64,000 bases of DNA from Haladaptatus sp. QDMS2 (GCF_029338295.1 NZ_CP119793.1:248001-312000); one strand, 5' to 3'; positions 49,524 to 58,674 are shown, counted from the first letter of the stretch. Translations and numbers: made by a program. The notes: generated from the letters alone by a model not told the origin.

Positions 49524-49915
49524 AGGTCTTGCGTTGCTAATTCACGAATTCGCTCTTTCGTTTCTTCGCGATGCTCGCCGAACGCCACCTCGAAGACGCC
49601 ACGATAGAAGTGTTTGTTCTTCTCGACGATGATGCCCTCGCGTTTCAGCTGCTTTTTCAGGCGCGTGAACGTGATCTCAATGTCTTCGCTCTGTTCGGGT
49701 TCAACATAGATCGTGGCTGAATCCCAATCCTTCCGGATATTCAGTGGTTCCTCGTCCGGTTCGTCCGCTTCAGTTGACGATTGTTCTGCTTCTGTCTCTG
49801 TCGTCGAGGCTTCATCGCGTTTGCCCCGGGATACTGACCGGTCCGTTGGTTCGTCGCCACCGTCCGCGTCTTCGTCCGCGGGGTTCTCAAATCGCTCGTC
49901 CATTCCTCGCGGCAT
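49514..49915 (-). CDS. Small ParA partner (putative centromere-binding protein)
   Basis: 133 aa from the ATG at 49913-49915, two bases after the parA stop, so translationally coupled. The first 60 residues are an acidic disordered arm ('MPRGMDERFENPADEDADGG'). The C-terminal 70 are ordered: 'DSATIYVEPEQSEDIEITFT', 'LKKQLKREGIIVEKNKHFYR', 'GVFEVAFGEHREETKERIRE'. A short beta strand followed by two helices could be a DNA-binding or dimer domain, but I do not recognise ParB or a clear ribbon-helix-helix. Position makes it the likely partner that binds the TGANTCA arrays; inference. Confidence 0.7.
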   Translation of the reverse strand: MPRGMDERFENPADEDADGGDEPTDRSVSRGKRDEASTTETEAEQSSTEADEPDEEPLNIRKDWDSATIYVEPEQSEDIEITFTRLKKQLKREGIIVEKNKHFYRGVFEVAFGEHREETKERIRELATQDLDQ

Positions 49916-49917
49916 CG

Positions 49918-50829
49918 CTATGCCTCCACCTGCGGTTTGTCAAACGCGCGTTCGAACGTCGCTGCAATCTCCAGGAACAGGTCACGTTCGACCTGTTGGT
50001 CGTTCGGGTCCTCCCATTCGAAGATGTCTCGGCCATTATCCCATGCGCGCTGAATCGCCACGCGCATCGGGAGTTTGAAAATCGGGGCCATCGAGGCGAA
50101 CGACTCGTCGAAGGCGTTGAGGAACTTTTGTGACTGCCCGTCGTCCCGGTACATGTTCGCCAGCAGTCCCACGATAGCGATGTCGATCTGCTGGTTTTCC
50201 TCGATGGACTCCAACTGGTCCCACAGGTCGTCAAGCGCATCTCGTGACGTCGCCTGGGTTTGGGCCGCTAGGAAGACGTTCTGTGCTGCGATGAACGCCG
50301 CGTCCGTCAGGACAGAGAGGTCTGGCGGGCAGTCGATTACGATGAAATCGTAGTCGTAGCCATCGTCAACCAGCGCTTCGAGCGCGACCTTCAGTGAAAG
50401 GCGAGCATTCGCTCCCTCCATCCAGTCTCGTGCGAGACCCATATCCTTGTGACTGGGCACCAGGTCGAAGTTCAGGTGGTCGTACTCGTCGGCCTCGATG
50501 ACAATCTCTGAGAGCCTCGTATCGTGCGTGCGTGGATTATCCACGAGTACGTCGAGGAGGTTCGCGTCATCGGTGACCAGGGTGTTTGGCAGGTCGTTTT
50601 TCGGGCTCGAGGGGTCGTTGGTGTCGCCTGGGCCCAGGCCGAGTCCCTTCGTCATGTCGGCCTGGGGGTCCATATCGATTGCCAGGACGTCGTGGTCGCG
50701 AGTGGCGAGTGCCGCGGCGCTGTTGATCGTCGCGGTCGTTTTTCCAGTTCCGCCTTTCTGATTGCCGAAGGCGATCGTTGGGATGCCAGTGGGTGGGGTG
50801 ACGCCCCATCCACGCGGTGTCTCGGTCAT
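49918..50829 (-). CDS. parA: ParA-family partition ATPase
   Basis: 303 aa. The deviant Walker A is K25-GGTGK30-T ('GNQKGGTGKTTATINSAAAL'), Walker A' is 'AIDMDPQADMTKGLGLG' and Walker B is 'DFIVIDCPPDLSVLTD'. There is no N-terminal HTH, so it is of the type Ib/Soj-like class, where the small partner rather than ParA usually binds the operator. Its start is leaderless: a TATA box (50854-50860) lies 28 nt upstream and is overlapped by TGANTCA heptads, which suggests autorepression by the partition complex. Confidence 0.93.
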   Translation of the reverse strand: MTETPRGWGVTPPTGIPTIAFGNQKGGTGKTTATINSAAALATRDHDVLAIDMDPQADMTKGLGLGPGDTNDPSSPKNDLPNTLVTDDANLLDVLVDNPRTHDTRLSEIVIEADEYDHLNFDLVPSHKDMGLARDWMEGANARLSLKVALEALVDDGYDYDFIVIDCPPDLSVLTDAAFIAAQNVFLAAQTQATSRDALDDLWDQLESIEENQQIDIAIVGLLANMYRDDGQSQKFLNAFDESFASMAPIFKLPMRVAIQRAWDNGRDIFEWEDPNDQQVERDLFLEIAATFERAFDKPQVEA

Positions 50830-50832
50830 GGT

Positions 50833-50856
50833 TCAATCATTGAATCAGTGACTCAT
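50833..50856. promoter_or_regulatory. Heptads overlapping the parA promoter
   Basis: TTCAATCA, TGAATCA (50841-50847) and TGACTCA (50849-50855) lie between the parA start and its TATA box, in 8-bp steps. A bound protein would block transcription. Confidence 0.7.
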
Positions 50857-50860
50857 AAAT
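50854..50860 (-). promoter_or_regulatory. TATA box of parA
   Basis: ATTTATG on the minus strand, centred 28 nt before the ATG at 50829. It overlaps the last heptad by two bases. Confidence 0.65.
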
Positions 50861-50962
50861 CCACGTCAGACATTTGGAGCGTTCTACTCAGAACGGATTC
50901 TCCCGAATATCAGGCCTTCAGCGGTTGATGGGTCTAAATAGCCGACCTGTATCCTAAATCCA

Positions 50963-50993
50963 TGAGTCAGTGAATCGCTGATTCATTGATTCA
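50963..50993. repeat. TGANTCA array, four units, 8-bp period
   Basis: Units at 50963, 50971 (TGAATCG), 50979 and 50987. Probable centromere (parS-like) next to parA. Confidence 0.75.
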
Positions 50994-51100
50994 CAGTACC
51001 CTGGCTTTCCAGAATCAATACTCTACCACGCACGCGACTCGAAGACGGTCTCTGACTCCTAATCTCACTACTTTAAACACTCTGGCCTTCATACGTTCAT

Positions 51101-51123
51101 TGAGTCAGTGATTCAGTGACTCA
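51101..51123. repeat. TGANTCA array, three units, 8-bp period
   Basis: TGAGTCA 51101, TGATTCA 51109, TGACTCA 51117, each followed by one spacer base. Confidence 0.75.
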
Positions 51124-51252
51124 TTTTTGCTAGACTCGGATTCGACCGAGTCGCTCGACAGGTGACGTCTATCGGAGTGGGTGGGATGTGGCTTGGTCCG
51201 GCTTGGTTCGGTAGGGGTTGTCATTTGTGAATTCTTAGCGTAGCGGGCCTCA

Positions 51253-51394
51253 TACAGCGGAAAAATGGACTTCTGTTACAACGGATTTCTGGACTTGGAC
51301 GGTCAGGAAAAAGTACTGATATTGTATGGTACAAGCCAGATAGAGGCGTCTTACAACGGACAGAAGGGGTGCAGTTACAACGGACAAACGGTGC
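51253..51394. repeat. Origin 2: iterons upstream of orc1/cdc6-B
   Basis: Four copies of the TTACAACGG type at 51253, 51276, 51351 and 51375 (the last TTACAACGGACAAACGGTGC), all in direct orientation towards the initiator gene 47 bp away. Confidence 0.75.
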
Positions 51395-51440
51395 GATTTG
51401 AAAGTAACTGTTATGGCACTCCACAGTGACTTCACGTACA

Positions 51441-52667
51441 ATGACCGACTTCATCGAGGAACTGTTGGAGGAGAACGCTCCAATCTTCGCCAACAAAGAT
51501 CTCCTTGATATTCGTCACGTCCCAAAGGACTCCGACCGAATCGTAGGTCGTGATGACGAGCTCCGGTTTCTCGTGCAGGCGATACGCCCAGCGCTTGACG
51601 GCCAGACGCCAACGAACATTTTTCTGTACGGAAAATCAGGCACAGGGAAATCGCTGTGCTCGCAGTTCGTCAGCAAGAATATCGCTCGAAAAGCGGAGGA
51701 TAAAACCATCAGTATGGGCGTGGCGTACGTCAATTGCCTCGTCTACGACACGGAAACCGGGTCAATTCGTCGGGCCTGTACTGAGCTCAACGACCCCGAC
51801 GAAACTGGCCTTCGGAATCCACCCGAGTCCGGCATCAGTGGCGCGGCCTACTACGAGGCGCTCTACGAGATTCTCGACGCTAAGTATGACGTCGCCATCA
51901 TCATTCTCGACGAGATCGACAAACTCGGTGACGCTTCAGACAACGTCATCGCGAAGCTTTCCCGAGCAGCGGAATCCCAGCAACTGAAGAACTGTCGACT
52001 GAGCCTGATTGGAATCAGCAACCAAACGCAGTTCAAAGACCTCCTGCGAAACCGGACGAAATCGTCGGTGAACGTCCAGGAGTTCGTGTTCTCGCCGTAC
52101 GATGCGACGCAACTCAAGGAGATTCTGAGCCGTCGGCGGGATGCGTTCAAGGAAGGAGCGCTCGAGGATGGCATCATCGAGTTGGTCGCGGCGAAGGCGG
52201 CGAGTCAGTACGGTGATGCACGCAAAGCGATCGAGCTGTTTCGGAATGTTGGCGAGGTCGCCCAGCGCCTGGGCCGAGACACGATCACGAGTGATTTGGT
52301 CGAACCGGCGTCGAATCTGACGGAGGCGAATTTGTTGCGGTCGCAGATCATGAACCTGCAGCCGCATGCCGAGTACGTCACGCTCGCGATCGTGAATCTC
52401 GCCCTTAACCTGGATACGGGTGAAGAGCACGTGTTCTCCTCGACGGAGATTATCTCCACGTACAACACGGTGTGTGAGGAGAATGGGTCGACGCCGCTCT
52501 CGAAGCGACGTGTGAGAGATATTCTGGCCGAGTTAGCCGAGTTGAACGTGATTGACCAGCGTCGCCCAGGACAGGGTAGGGGGAAGGGGCGGAAGATGAT
52601 CAACGAGTTGCTGGAGGACCCTGATATCGTCGCCGCTGCGATTCGAGAAAAGAACTCCGATAGATAG
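51441..52667 (+). CDS. Orc1/Cdc6 replication initiator B
   Basis: 408 aa from the ATG at 51441. Short N-terminus, then an AAA+ domain with Walker A GKSGTGKS (64-71), 'AIIILDEIDKLGD' and sensor 'GISNQTQF', followed by a C-terminal winged helix ('VCEENGSTPLSKRRVRDILA', 'RRPGQGRGKGRKM'). It should bind the TTACAACGGAAAAACGGTGT iterons that lie on both sides of the gene. It differs from initiator A in length and in iteron type, so the two origins seem independent. Lies divergent from parA. Confidence 0.93.
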   Translation: MTDFIEELLEENAPIFANKDLLDIRHVPKDSDRIVGRDDELRFLVQAIRPALDGQTPTNIFLYGKSGTGKSLCSQFVSKNIARKAEDKTISMGVAYVNCLVYDTETGSIRRACTELNDPDETGLRNPPESGISGAAYYEALYEILDAKYDVAIIILDEIDKLGDASDNVIAKLSRAAESQQLKNCRLSLIGISNQTQFKDLLRNRTKSSVNVQEFVFSPYDATQLKEILSRRRDAFKEGALEDGIIELVAAKAASQYGDARKAIELFRNVGEVAQRLGRDTITSDLVEPASNLTEANLLRSQIMNLQPHAEYVTLAIVNLALNLDTGEEHVFSSTEIISTYNTVCEENGSTPLSKRRVRDILAELAELNVIDQRRPGQGRGKGRKMINELLEDPDIVAAAIREKNSDR

Positions 52668-52937
52668 ACACCAGCCTTCCGTTGTAAACTGCTGATATTG
52701 GCCAACTGAGCGCAGTTATTCAGAGGTGGACACACCGTTTTTCCGTTGTAATGATGTGCGTGTCTGGTTCAGAGAAAAAGCCTCTGGAAGCCATCTTATA
52801 CACACCACATTTCCGTTGTAATTGAGAGAGGTTGGAGGCACTCAATTTCTGGAGGGACGTCAGACACCGTTTTTCCATTGTAATCGAGAGGGAGACGAAA
52901 TGAGGGATGAGTCATACACACCGGTTTTCCGTTGTAA
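52668..52937. repeat. Origin 2: five iterons downstream of orc1/cdc6-B
   Basis: ACACCGTTTTTCCGTTGTAA type at 52668, 52732, 52802, 52864 and 52918, spaced 54-70 bp. They face the two inverted copies at 53110 and 53190 across an AT-rich stretch (53045-53077). Confidence 0.85.
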
Positions 52938-53044
52938 ATCTAGCGCATGTATGCAGCTCGTGTGGATCAGCGATCTAGACCCATCTAGCCTCATTCTCTA
53001 GTCTTGGTTGTTCGTAACTTGACGGACTGTTCGTAGGCTACTGT

Positions 53045-53077
53045 CTTAAACTTTTGCTTTGTTTAAAGTTCTTTGCA
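53045..53077. other. AT-rich stretch, candidate DNA unwinding element
   Basis: TTAAACTTTTGCTTTGTTTAA lies between oppositely oriented origin 2 iterons, the usual place of the unwinding element in haloarchaeal origins. Confidence 0.5.
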
Positions 53078-53109
53078 GGAATGGCGGTTACAGCCGTTCT
53101 TCCTATCTC

Positions 53110-53209
53110 TTACAACAGAAAACCGGTGTCTGACTGGTTCAACGCAAGGAATCTCTCCTGCAAACTGACGGGGGATACCTTCTCATTCGTTACAACGGAA
53201 AAACGGTGT
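53110..53209. repeat. Origin 2: two inverted iterons
   Basis: TTACAACAGAAAACCGGTGT at 53110-53129 and TTACAACGGAAAAACGGTGT at 53190-53209. Confidence 0.85.
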
Positions 53210-53259
53210 ATGAGTGTGTCTTCACAGACCGAGTTTTTGGATTCGATACATTCTACTGT

Positions 53260-53815
53260 TGAAATATCGAGATTGGTAAGCGTGGCTTCGAAGACAGTCG
53301 CGTTCTACACAAATTTGAACGTAGACGACCAACTGAGGGTAGAGCGCGAGTGGACGAAGAAGGTAATCAACCGGTATCGTCGTCGGGGCATCGAGAGTGC
53401 GTTTCAGTCGCTGAACAAGTTCCTGCCGAGTACATCCTCGAAAGAGTCGGTGGTTCGCCTGTTTTACGTTCCCTGTTGGACCGGTTTGACGACTGACACC
53501 ATCGAATCCCAAAACTACAATATTTCTGGCCGTGCAGTGGTGACACGGAACACATCATGACGTTCTCCGAGCTCATCACCAGATACCTGATCGAGGAGAA
53601 TGTCAACACGATTCTCACCTAAGCGGTAGCGCGGGGGCCCCGTCCTCAAACCGCTGTAAGCGGTTAGGGCTGGATAGTTGACGTTGCGTTTGGAATACTA
53701 CTGTACAATATGTGGCGACTTGTTGACTTCCTCATTCAGCTGAGTCTTGAGGAAATTGAGGTGCGGACGAAACCTCGTTTGAAGGCCAAGCGGTTCATCA
53801 ACGCGGTGAATTGAG
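53260..53815 (+). pseudogene. DDE transposase relic, split by a small element
   Basis: The frame 'YRRRGIESAFQSLNKFLPST', then 'SSKESVVRLFY', carries a damaged YREK motif of IS4-like transposases (a Trp before GIE seems lost). At about 53475 the frame is cut. The continuation 'FGILLYNMWRLVDFLIQLSL', 'EVRTKPRLKAKRFINAVN' and stop is found from about 53685 to 53813. A foreign piece of about 200 bp lies between. The N-terminal half of the transposase is gone. Confidence 0.65.
53477..53684. mobile_element. Small non-autonomous element inside the transposase relic
   Basis: The piece interrupts the transposase between 'VRLFY' and 'FGILLYNMW'. It ends with CCTCAAACCGC-TGTA-AGCGGTTAGGG, a hairpin end, then GGATAGTTGAC, the same TTGAC edge as tnpB elements here. 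It fits a palindrome-ended MITE of IS200/IS605 origin. Borders are approximate. Confidence 0.5.
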
Positions 53816-53933
53816 AAAGTATAAAAATCCCATTAGATTGGCAATCACCGAAGTATTCGACCTGGAGCGATGTGTGGCGAGTTAAGAAACGAAGCATGTC
53901 GGTCGAATTAAACCAAATTACTCAAGACGGGCT

Positions 53934-54602
53934 CTATTCTGGCTCTGTGTCCTGACCTGATTTTCGAGTTAACTCTGCAACGAACTCCTTGATGATTCGG
54001 CCTTCTGCGCGGTGGATGACCCCGCTCGCAGCCGATTTATTGACATTGAACGTGTCTGCAAGCTCGGTGAGTGTACACCGTCGAGGACTATCATAGTAGC
54101 CGCGTTTGACCGCTTCGATAATACACTCCTGTTGGCGATCTGTGAGCAGTCCGCTCAGAGCGTGTGTCTGTGCTATTGTCTGGATCTGGTACGGGATGTT
54201 GGCAGCGGCTAACTCGGCTGGAAGTTCTGATAATCGCTCGAAAGAGGCTGTATGTTCAGCAGATAACCACCCGTCCTGTAAGTGGGCGGGAAATGTGGGC
54301 AGGTTCCTTGATGCGCGAAGTGCGCGGTTTGATTCCGTTTCCGGAATCATGTATTGGATCAGTACTATCTGCTCATCGGTATGTAACACCTCATAAGACA
54401 GCCCCGTTGCATCGTCGAAGTGCTGGATGACCGTGGTTGCGTCCGACGTCTCTATTTCTACGAGTCCGAGTATCCCTTCGTCCGCGGGATGGCTCGATAA
54501 TATCGTGAACTCTTCGGCGGGGAGTTCAGTTGAGACCATGGCGAGCGGATCTGCGCACGCCGCAGCATCGAACTCCAGCTGTATACGAGGCACAGTACTC
54601 AA
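53934..54602 (-). CDS. HTH_10 (bacterio-opsin activator type) regulator
   Basis: 222 aa with a TTG start at 54600-54602 (a GTG follows three codons later). The N-terminal about 150 residues form the sensor-like domain ('RIQLEFDAAACADPLAMVST', 'LGLVEIETSDATTVIQHFDD'). The C-terminal HTH_10 reads 'LTDRQQECIIEAVKRGYYDS', 'PRRCTLTELADTFNVNKSAA', 'GVIHRAEGRIIKEFV'. Divergent from the FAD protein at 54680 with 77 bp between starts, so it may control that gene. Third regulator of this type in the window. Confidence 0.88.
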   Translation of the reverse strand: MSTVPRIQLEFDAAACADPLAMVSTELPAEEFTILSSHPADEGILGLVEIETSDATTVIQHFDDATGLSYEVLHTDEQIVLIQYMIPETESNRALRASRNLPTFPAHLQDGWLSAEHTASFERLSELPAELAAANIPYQIQTIAQTHALSGLLTDRQQECIIEAVKRGYYDSPRRCTLTELADTFNVNKSAASGVIHRAEGRIIKEFVAELTRKSGQDTEPE

Positions 54603-54679
54603 TGAATGGTCGGGGGCCTCTTAAACACGTGAACAAATTCACGATCAATTCCACGACGACACCCGTCCACAAGTTATGT

Positions 54680-55246
54680 ATGTCAAAGACGACTGACGTC
54701 GCCATAGTTGGGGGAGGTCCAGCAGGACTGAGCACCGCACTGTTCAGCGCGAAGAACGGCCTCGATACGGTTCTGTTCGACACAGATGAAACGTGGATGC
54801 ACAAAGCACACTTGTTCAATTACCTCGGCATCAAGAGCGTGGATGGCTCTGCGTTCGTGGAAACGGGTCGCGCACAGGTTGACGGATTTGGTACGAGAAG
54901 AAAACAGGGCGAACTCGTAACAGCCGTCGAAAGCGGAACAGACGGGTTCGTTATCACGACTGACCAGGACGAGTATGTGGCTGATTACGTGGTGCTGGCG
55001 ACGGGTGTGAAGCGTGGCGTCGCCGAGCAACTTGGTTGTGTTCTCGACGAAAACGGTATTGTGGACGTAGATGTGACGATGGAAACGAGCGTTAAAGATG
55101 CCTACGCGACGGGTGCGATGGTGCGCGCCGAGGAATGGGAAGCGATCATCGCAGCGGGCGATGGCGCGGCGGCCGCGCTCAACATTCTCACGAAGGAACG
55201 AGGTGATCACTTCCATGACTTTGACGTGCCCGCGGACGCCAAGTGA
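54680..55246 (+). CDS. FAD-dependent oxidoreductase, short thioredoxin-reductase-like
   Basis: 188 aa from the ATG at 54680. The Rossmann motif is 'DVAIVGGGPAGLSTALFSAK'. 'ADYVVLATGVKRGVAE' and 'VKDAYATGAMVRAEEWEAII' match the second FAD-binding stretch. It lacks the NADPH domain and the CxxC of thioredoxin reductase, so it is one of the short haloarchaeal FAD proteins of this group. Substrate unknown. It may act with another redox partner. The divergent HTH_10 gene is a possible regulator. Confidence 0.85.
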   Translation: MSKTTDVAIVGGGPAGLSTALFSAKNGLDTVLFDTDETWMHKAHLFNYLGIKSVDGSAFVETGRAQVDGFGTRRKQGELVTAVESGTDGFVITTDQDEYVADYVVLATGVKRGVAEQLGCVLDENGIVDVDVTMETSVKDAYATGAMVRAEEWEAIIAAGDGAAAALNILTKERGDHFHDFDVPADAK

Positions 55247-55474
55247 TTCGCTCCAGTTCACAATCGTTTCCTATCCGTCTGCGAGCGGTTTATGCCCGCG
55301 TTCGTCGGCTAAATCGCCGCAAGGTGCTGAGCGGACGGTCTGTCGTGAGAACTCCCGACACGCCCTCGGAGAGGCCCACAAATTCGCTGCGATGGATCAT
55401 GAGCCTTCGGGGCTGAGAGTCACTGGCGCTCTCACTCAAAAAATTGAGTCCCACATCGGAACCAAGAAACTCCC

Positions 55475-55903
55475 ATGAACCAGATCGAATCCATCATCAG
55501 TGACTGGCCCGGTGTCATGGTCAAATCGCACGAGCGAGGAGGGGGGCGTGAATTCATCCTTGATGGCCGAGAGATTGGCCACGTTCATCATGGCCAGCTT
55601 GTCGATATACCGTTCGCCAAGCGCATCCGTGACGTCCTCATTGAAGAGGGACGAGCCCAAAAACACCACGTCTTACCTGACTCCGGGTGGATCTCCTATC
55701 GCGTCCGCTCTGACCAAGATGTTGATAGAGCAGTTTGGCTCCTGCGCGTCTCGTACCTGTACCATCTGCTCGCGTTGCGAAAGCGCAAGGAAGAACATCC
55801 CGCGGGAGACGCGATCGAAATCGACGTGGCACTCGCTGAACTGGACATGAGCGACGCACTAGAGCACATGTTCAGTGATCTGAGGGACATGAATGAATGG
55901 TGA
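55475..55903 (+). CDS. DUF5519 (luciferase-domain-like) protein
   Basis: 142 aa. It has the DUF5519 order: 'GREFILDGREIGHVHHGQLV', 'DIPFAKRIRDVLIEEGRAQK', 'HHVLPDSGWISYRVRSDQDV', 'AVWLLRVSYLYHLLAL'. The conserved His residues in 'GHVHHG' and 'HHVLPDSGW' are typical. The family is often annotated as luciferase-related, but no light reaction is implied. It overlaps the MFS gene by 11 nt, so the two are cotranscribed and perhaps functionally linked. Confidence 0.85.
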   Translation: MNQIESIISDWPGVMVKSHERGGGREFILDGREIGHVHHGQLVDIPFAKRIRDVLIEEGRAQKHHVLPDSGWISYRVRSDQDVDRAVWLLRVSYLYHLLALRKRKEEHPAGDAIEIDVALAELDMSDALEHMFSDLRDMNEW

Positions 55904-57122
55904 TATGGTCATTCCGCGTCCGCGGATCGCTCAAGCGACGCTGTTGCTTGCCAGTACGCTGACCATCATGTCGGGCGCGACGATCGCTCCTGCGTTGCCT
56001 GCTATCCAGCGAGAATTCGCAACGACACCAAACGCCTCGATTCTCGTCGGACTCGTACTCACAATGCATGGACTGTTCATTGCGGTCGGAGCGCCTGTCA
56101 TCGGGTTACTCGCAGATCGGTATGGCCGCCGGTGGTTGTTACTCGGCTCGACAGTAATCTACGCGATAGCCGGTAGTTCGGGATTCGTGCTTGATTCGTT
56201 GGTTGCGATTCTCGCCGGGCGGGCTGTGATGGGATTAGCCGTCGCCGGCGTGATGGTGACGGTGACGGCGCTGATCACCGACTACTACGAAGAGGACCAC
56301 CGTGAGACGGTCCTTGGGAGGCAGGGAGCGTTCATGTCGCTCGGTGGGGTCGTCTTATTGCCGCTTGCAGGTGTGCTCGCCGAAATCAGTTGGCGCGTTC
56401 CCTTCCTCGTCTACGCGACTGCAATGCTCCTTCTGCCTCTAATGGCATTCGCGTTGCCGGAGCCCGACCGGCCCAAACCAACCGCGCATCGCCCGACGAG
56501 CATCCACGAACTCCGTCGGACACTTGTTCGATTCCCGCTTGGGTCGCTCGCGCTCATTTTCTCACTCGCGCTTGTCAGCCAGATCATCTTCTACATGATA
56601 CCTGTTCAGATACCGTTCTATCTCGAGTCACAGACGGGGGCGAGCGCGACACTAGTCGGCGTTGCATTGACAGCGTCGACATTCACCGGTGGGGTGGTAT
56701 CGTTGCTCTATGGACGTATTCGAACTGTTGTGAGTGTGATAGCGATTATCGCGCTTACGTTTTCCTTCATGAGTATTGGATTCATCGTCATCGGGGTGAG
56801 TCAGACGCTTCTTGGCGTCGTCGTTGGACTGGTTCTCGTCGGTGCTGGCATTGGGGTAATCCTCCCAAACCTCAATACGTGGATCGCGGCGATTACGCCG
56901 GAAACCGTTCGCGGACGGGCTCTTAGTGGGCTGACGAGCGCGATTTTCTTCGGACAGTTCCTATCACCGATCGTGATACGCCCGGTGAGTGAGACAATTG
57001 GGCTCAGTATGACGTTTCTCAGCGTCGGCGTGATACTGGCGGGTGGCGCAGCTACATTCGCTTTTGCAGCAATATACGCCACACCACCGACTGAGTTGGG
57101 TCCTGAGCCGACGAGCAGCTAG
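55893..57122 (+). CDS. MFS transporter
   Basis: 409 aa; the start could also be the ATG at 55905. Twelve hydrophobic segments can be counted. The MFS loop motif lies between TM2 and TM3 ('GLLADRYGRRWLLLGSTVIY'), and the antiporter-like 'LVLVGAGIGVILPNLNTWIA' and 'RGRALSGLTSAIFFGQFLSP' are visible in the C-terminal half. The layout is that of drug/proton antiporters (12-TM, DHA1). The substrate cannot be read. Overlap with the DUF5519 gene suggests a two-gene operon. Confidence 0.9.
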   Translation: MNGDMVIPRPRIAQATLLLASTLTIMSGATIAPALPAIQREFATTPNASILVGLVLTMHGLFIAVGAPVIGLLADRYGRRWLLLGSTVIYAIAGSSGFVLDSLVAILAGRAVMGLAVAGVMVTVTALITDYYEEDHRETVLGRQGAFMSLGGVVLLPLAGVLAEISWRVPFLVYATAMLLLPLMAFALPEPDRPKPTAHRPTSIHELRRTLVRFPLGSLALIFSLALVSQIIFYMIPVQIPFYLESQTGASATLVGVALTASTFTGGVVSLLYGRIRTVVSVIAIIALTFSFMSIGFIVIGVSQTLLGVVVGLVLVGAGIGVILPNLNTWIAAITPETVRGRALSGLTSAIFFGQFLSPIVIRPVSETIGLSMTFLSVGVILAGGAATFAFAAIYATPPTELGPEPTSS

Positions 57123-57225
57123 GCACTGAGAGAGTACTCGACTGAAGGATGCACGTATCCCACATCACCACAGCGAAGCACCAGTCCAAGCAGTACGTAT
57201 CCTAGTGACAGCTTTCGAACGAGTT

Positions 57226-57918
57226 GTCTCTGTGAGTCGTATCAGTTCGGTATCGACATCCGAAATGATCTATATACTACTGCTATCGTCACTGCTTTTG
57301 AGCGTCTCGACCGCTCGATCAACGCGATCAAAGACGGGTATCCAGCGTGGCATCCTATACCATTTTCCTTCCGCGCGATGGTGCTGGCGTTCCTCTTCAT
57401 GGAAATCACAGGCGATTCGTACGCCGAGTTCACTCGTCGACTCACGCGGCAACCCGAAATAGCCTCAATTCTTGGGTTCAGTCGCGTGCCAGACGAATTT
57501 CCGGGTTGGGCCGGATGCAGCCAAGACGTTCTGTCGTCGGTTTAGCCGCCGGTGGCAGATCGAAAACGAGTATAAGTCGATTAAGTACGACTTCCTGGCG
57601 AAGACATCCTCGAAAGACTACCGCGTCCGGCTGTTCTATTTCGTGTTCGCAGTACTGTTGCACAACATCTGGCGGCTTACCGATTTCCTCCTGAAGGTCG
57701 GTATCGACGCTAAAATGGACTATGCACCAGTTCTGACGGCTGGTGAATGTGTCGAGTTGGTCTCTTCTGCGCTGATTCCGGGAGACCAGTTCCACGGCAA
57801 CCTCGGAGTACCCGCTGTGAGTGGAAACGCTCCCTCTCGGCAACGATTTCGGGGTGTTTTTCTCATGTTCTTGGACTTCGACTCGGAAGTCGTCGTGGAT
57901 TCCGACTACGCTGGATGA
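57226..57918 (+). pseudogene. DDE transposase (ISH3/IS4-like), internally deleted
   Basis: The N-terminal part in one frame reads 'RLDRSINAIKDGYPAWHPIP', 'FRAMVLAFLFMEITGDSYAE' and 'PEIASILGFSRVPDE'. It then jumps at about 57500 to the C-terminal part in another frame: 'GPDAAKTFCRRFSRRWQIEN', 'KYDFLAKTSSKDYRVRLFYF', 'VFAVLLHNIWRLTDFLLKVG'. The YREK motif is 'FSRRWQIENEYKSIK', with F for Y. The middle, with two catalytic Asp residues, is missing. A dead element. Confidence 0.75.
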
Positions 57919-58424
57919 AGGGGTATTTGCGTGAAATACGCCGTGAAACAGTTCATCCTCCGACACACTGGAACCCGTGAGCTAACAAAATATATAGCCA
58001 TATGCAATTTATGAGCGCTGGATTTTCCGTAATCTCCTTCTAATCCTTCGAAAGATGGAGAACTGTAGATCCACTGCCTTTAGACAAGTTGTACAGAACC
58101 CTATCCTCATCAGCCAACCAATTATCTCTTGGCTCTCTCAGGTGTCCGTGGCACAAAGATATTCGTCGAGTCACCCATGGAAAACGGACCGGCATCACTT
58201 AGAGAGCCGCCAGTTCGACGCTGCTGCGGTTCACGTCCGGAAAATCAGGCGCGTACGAGTGAGCCCAGAATCCCGAAATGGTTGCGGCGTCGCTTGAACA
58301 GGACAGAACCGTCCTCGATTCACCACCCGGTCAACGACTGGTCTTCCTCAGTGCACCTGCTCCCCCGAAGTATCGCGGATTCCTGGAGTAGTAGGAGTGG
58401 ATACACCTCGTTGTAGTCTATCAT

Positions 58425-58455
58425 TGATTCACTGGGTCAATGACTCAATGGTTCA
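58425..58455. repeat. Heptad array, four units, 8-bp period
   Basis: TGATTCA 58425, TGGGTCA 58433, TGACTCA 58441, TGGTTCA 58449. Confidence 0.75.
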
Positions 58456-58632
58456 CAACATCTGGAATTCTTTGACCAGCTCATACGAATTGCGTGGTTC
58501 GAACTCATAGGGCTCCCTGATTTCCATATTCAATACTTCAAATACTCATTGAGTCACTGAATCAATGACTCATTGGTTCACAACATCTGGAATTCTTTGA
58601 CCAACTCATACGAATTGCGTGGTTCGAACTCC
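58449..58632 (+). repeat. Tandem repeat, 125-bp unit
   Basis: 58449-58507 and 58574-58632 are nearly identical (one base differs that I can see, CCAGC against CCAAC); the heptads in front of each are also repeated. A third degenerate heptad set starts at 58675, again 125 bp on. Confidence 0.75.
58550..58580. repeat. Heptad array, four units, 8-bp period
   Basis: TGAGTCA 58550, TGAATCA 58558, TGACTCA 58566, TGGTTCA 58574. Confidence 0.75.
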
Positions 58633-58674
58633 TTGGAATCTCTGACTTCATTATTCAAAACTTCAAACACTCAT

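Noticed and set aside
49514-49915. Calling the small parA-linked gene ParB outright
   Set aside because: No ParB/Srx nuclease-like motif or HTH_ParB is visible. Only gene order supports the role, so I named it a putative partner.
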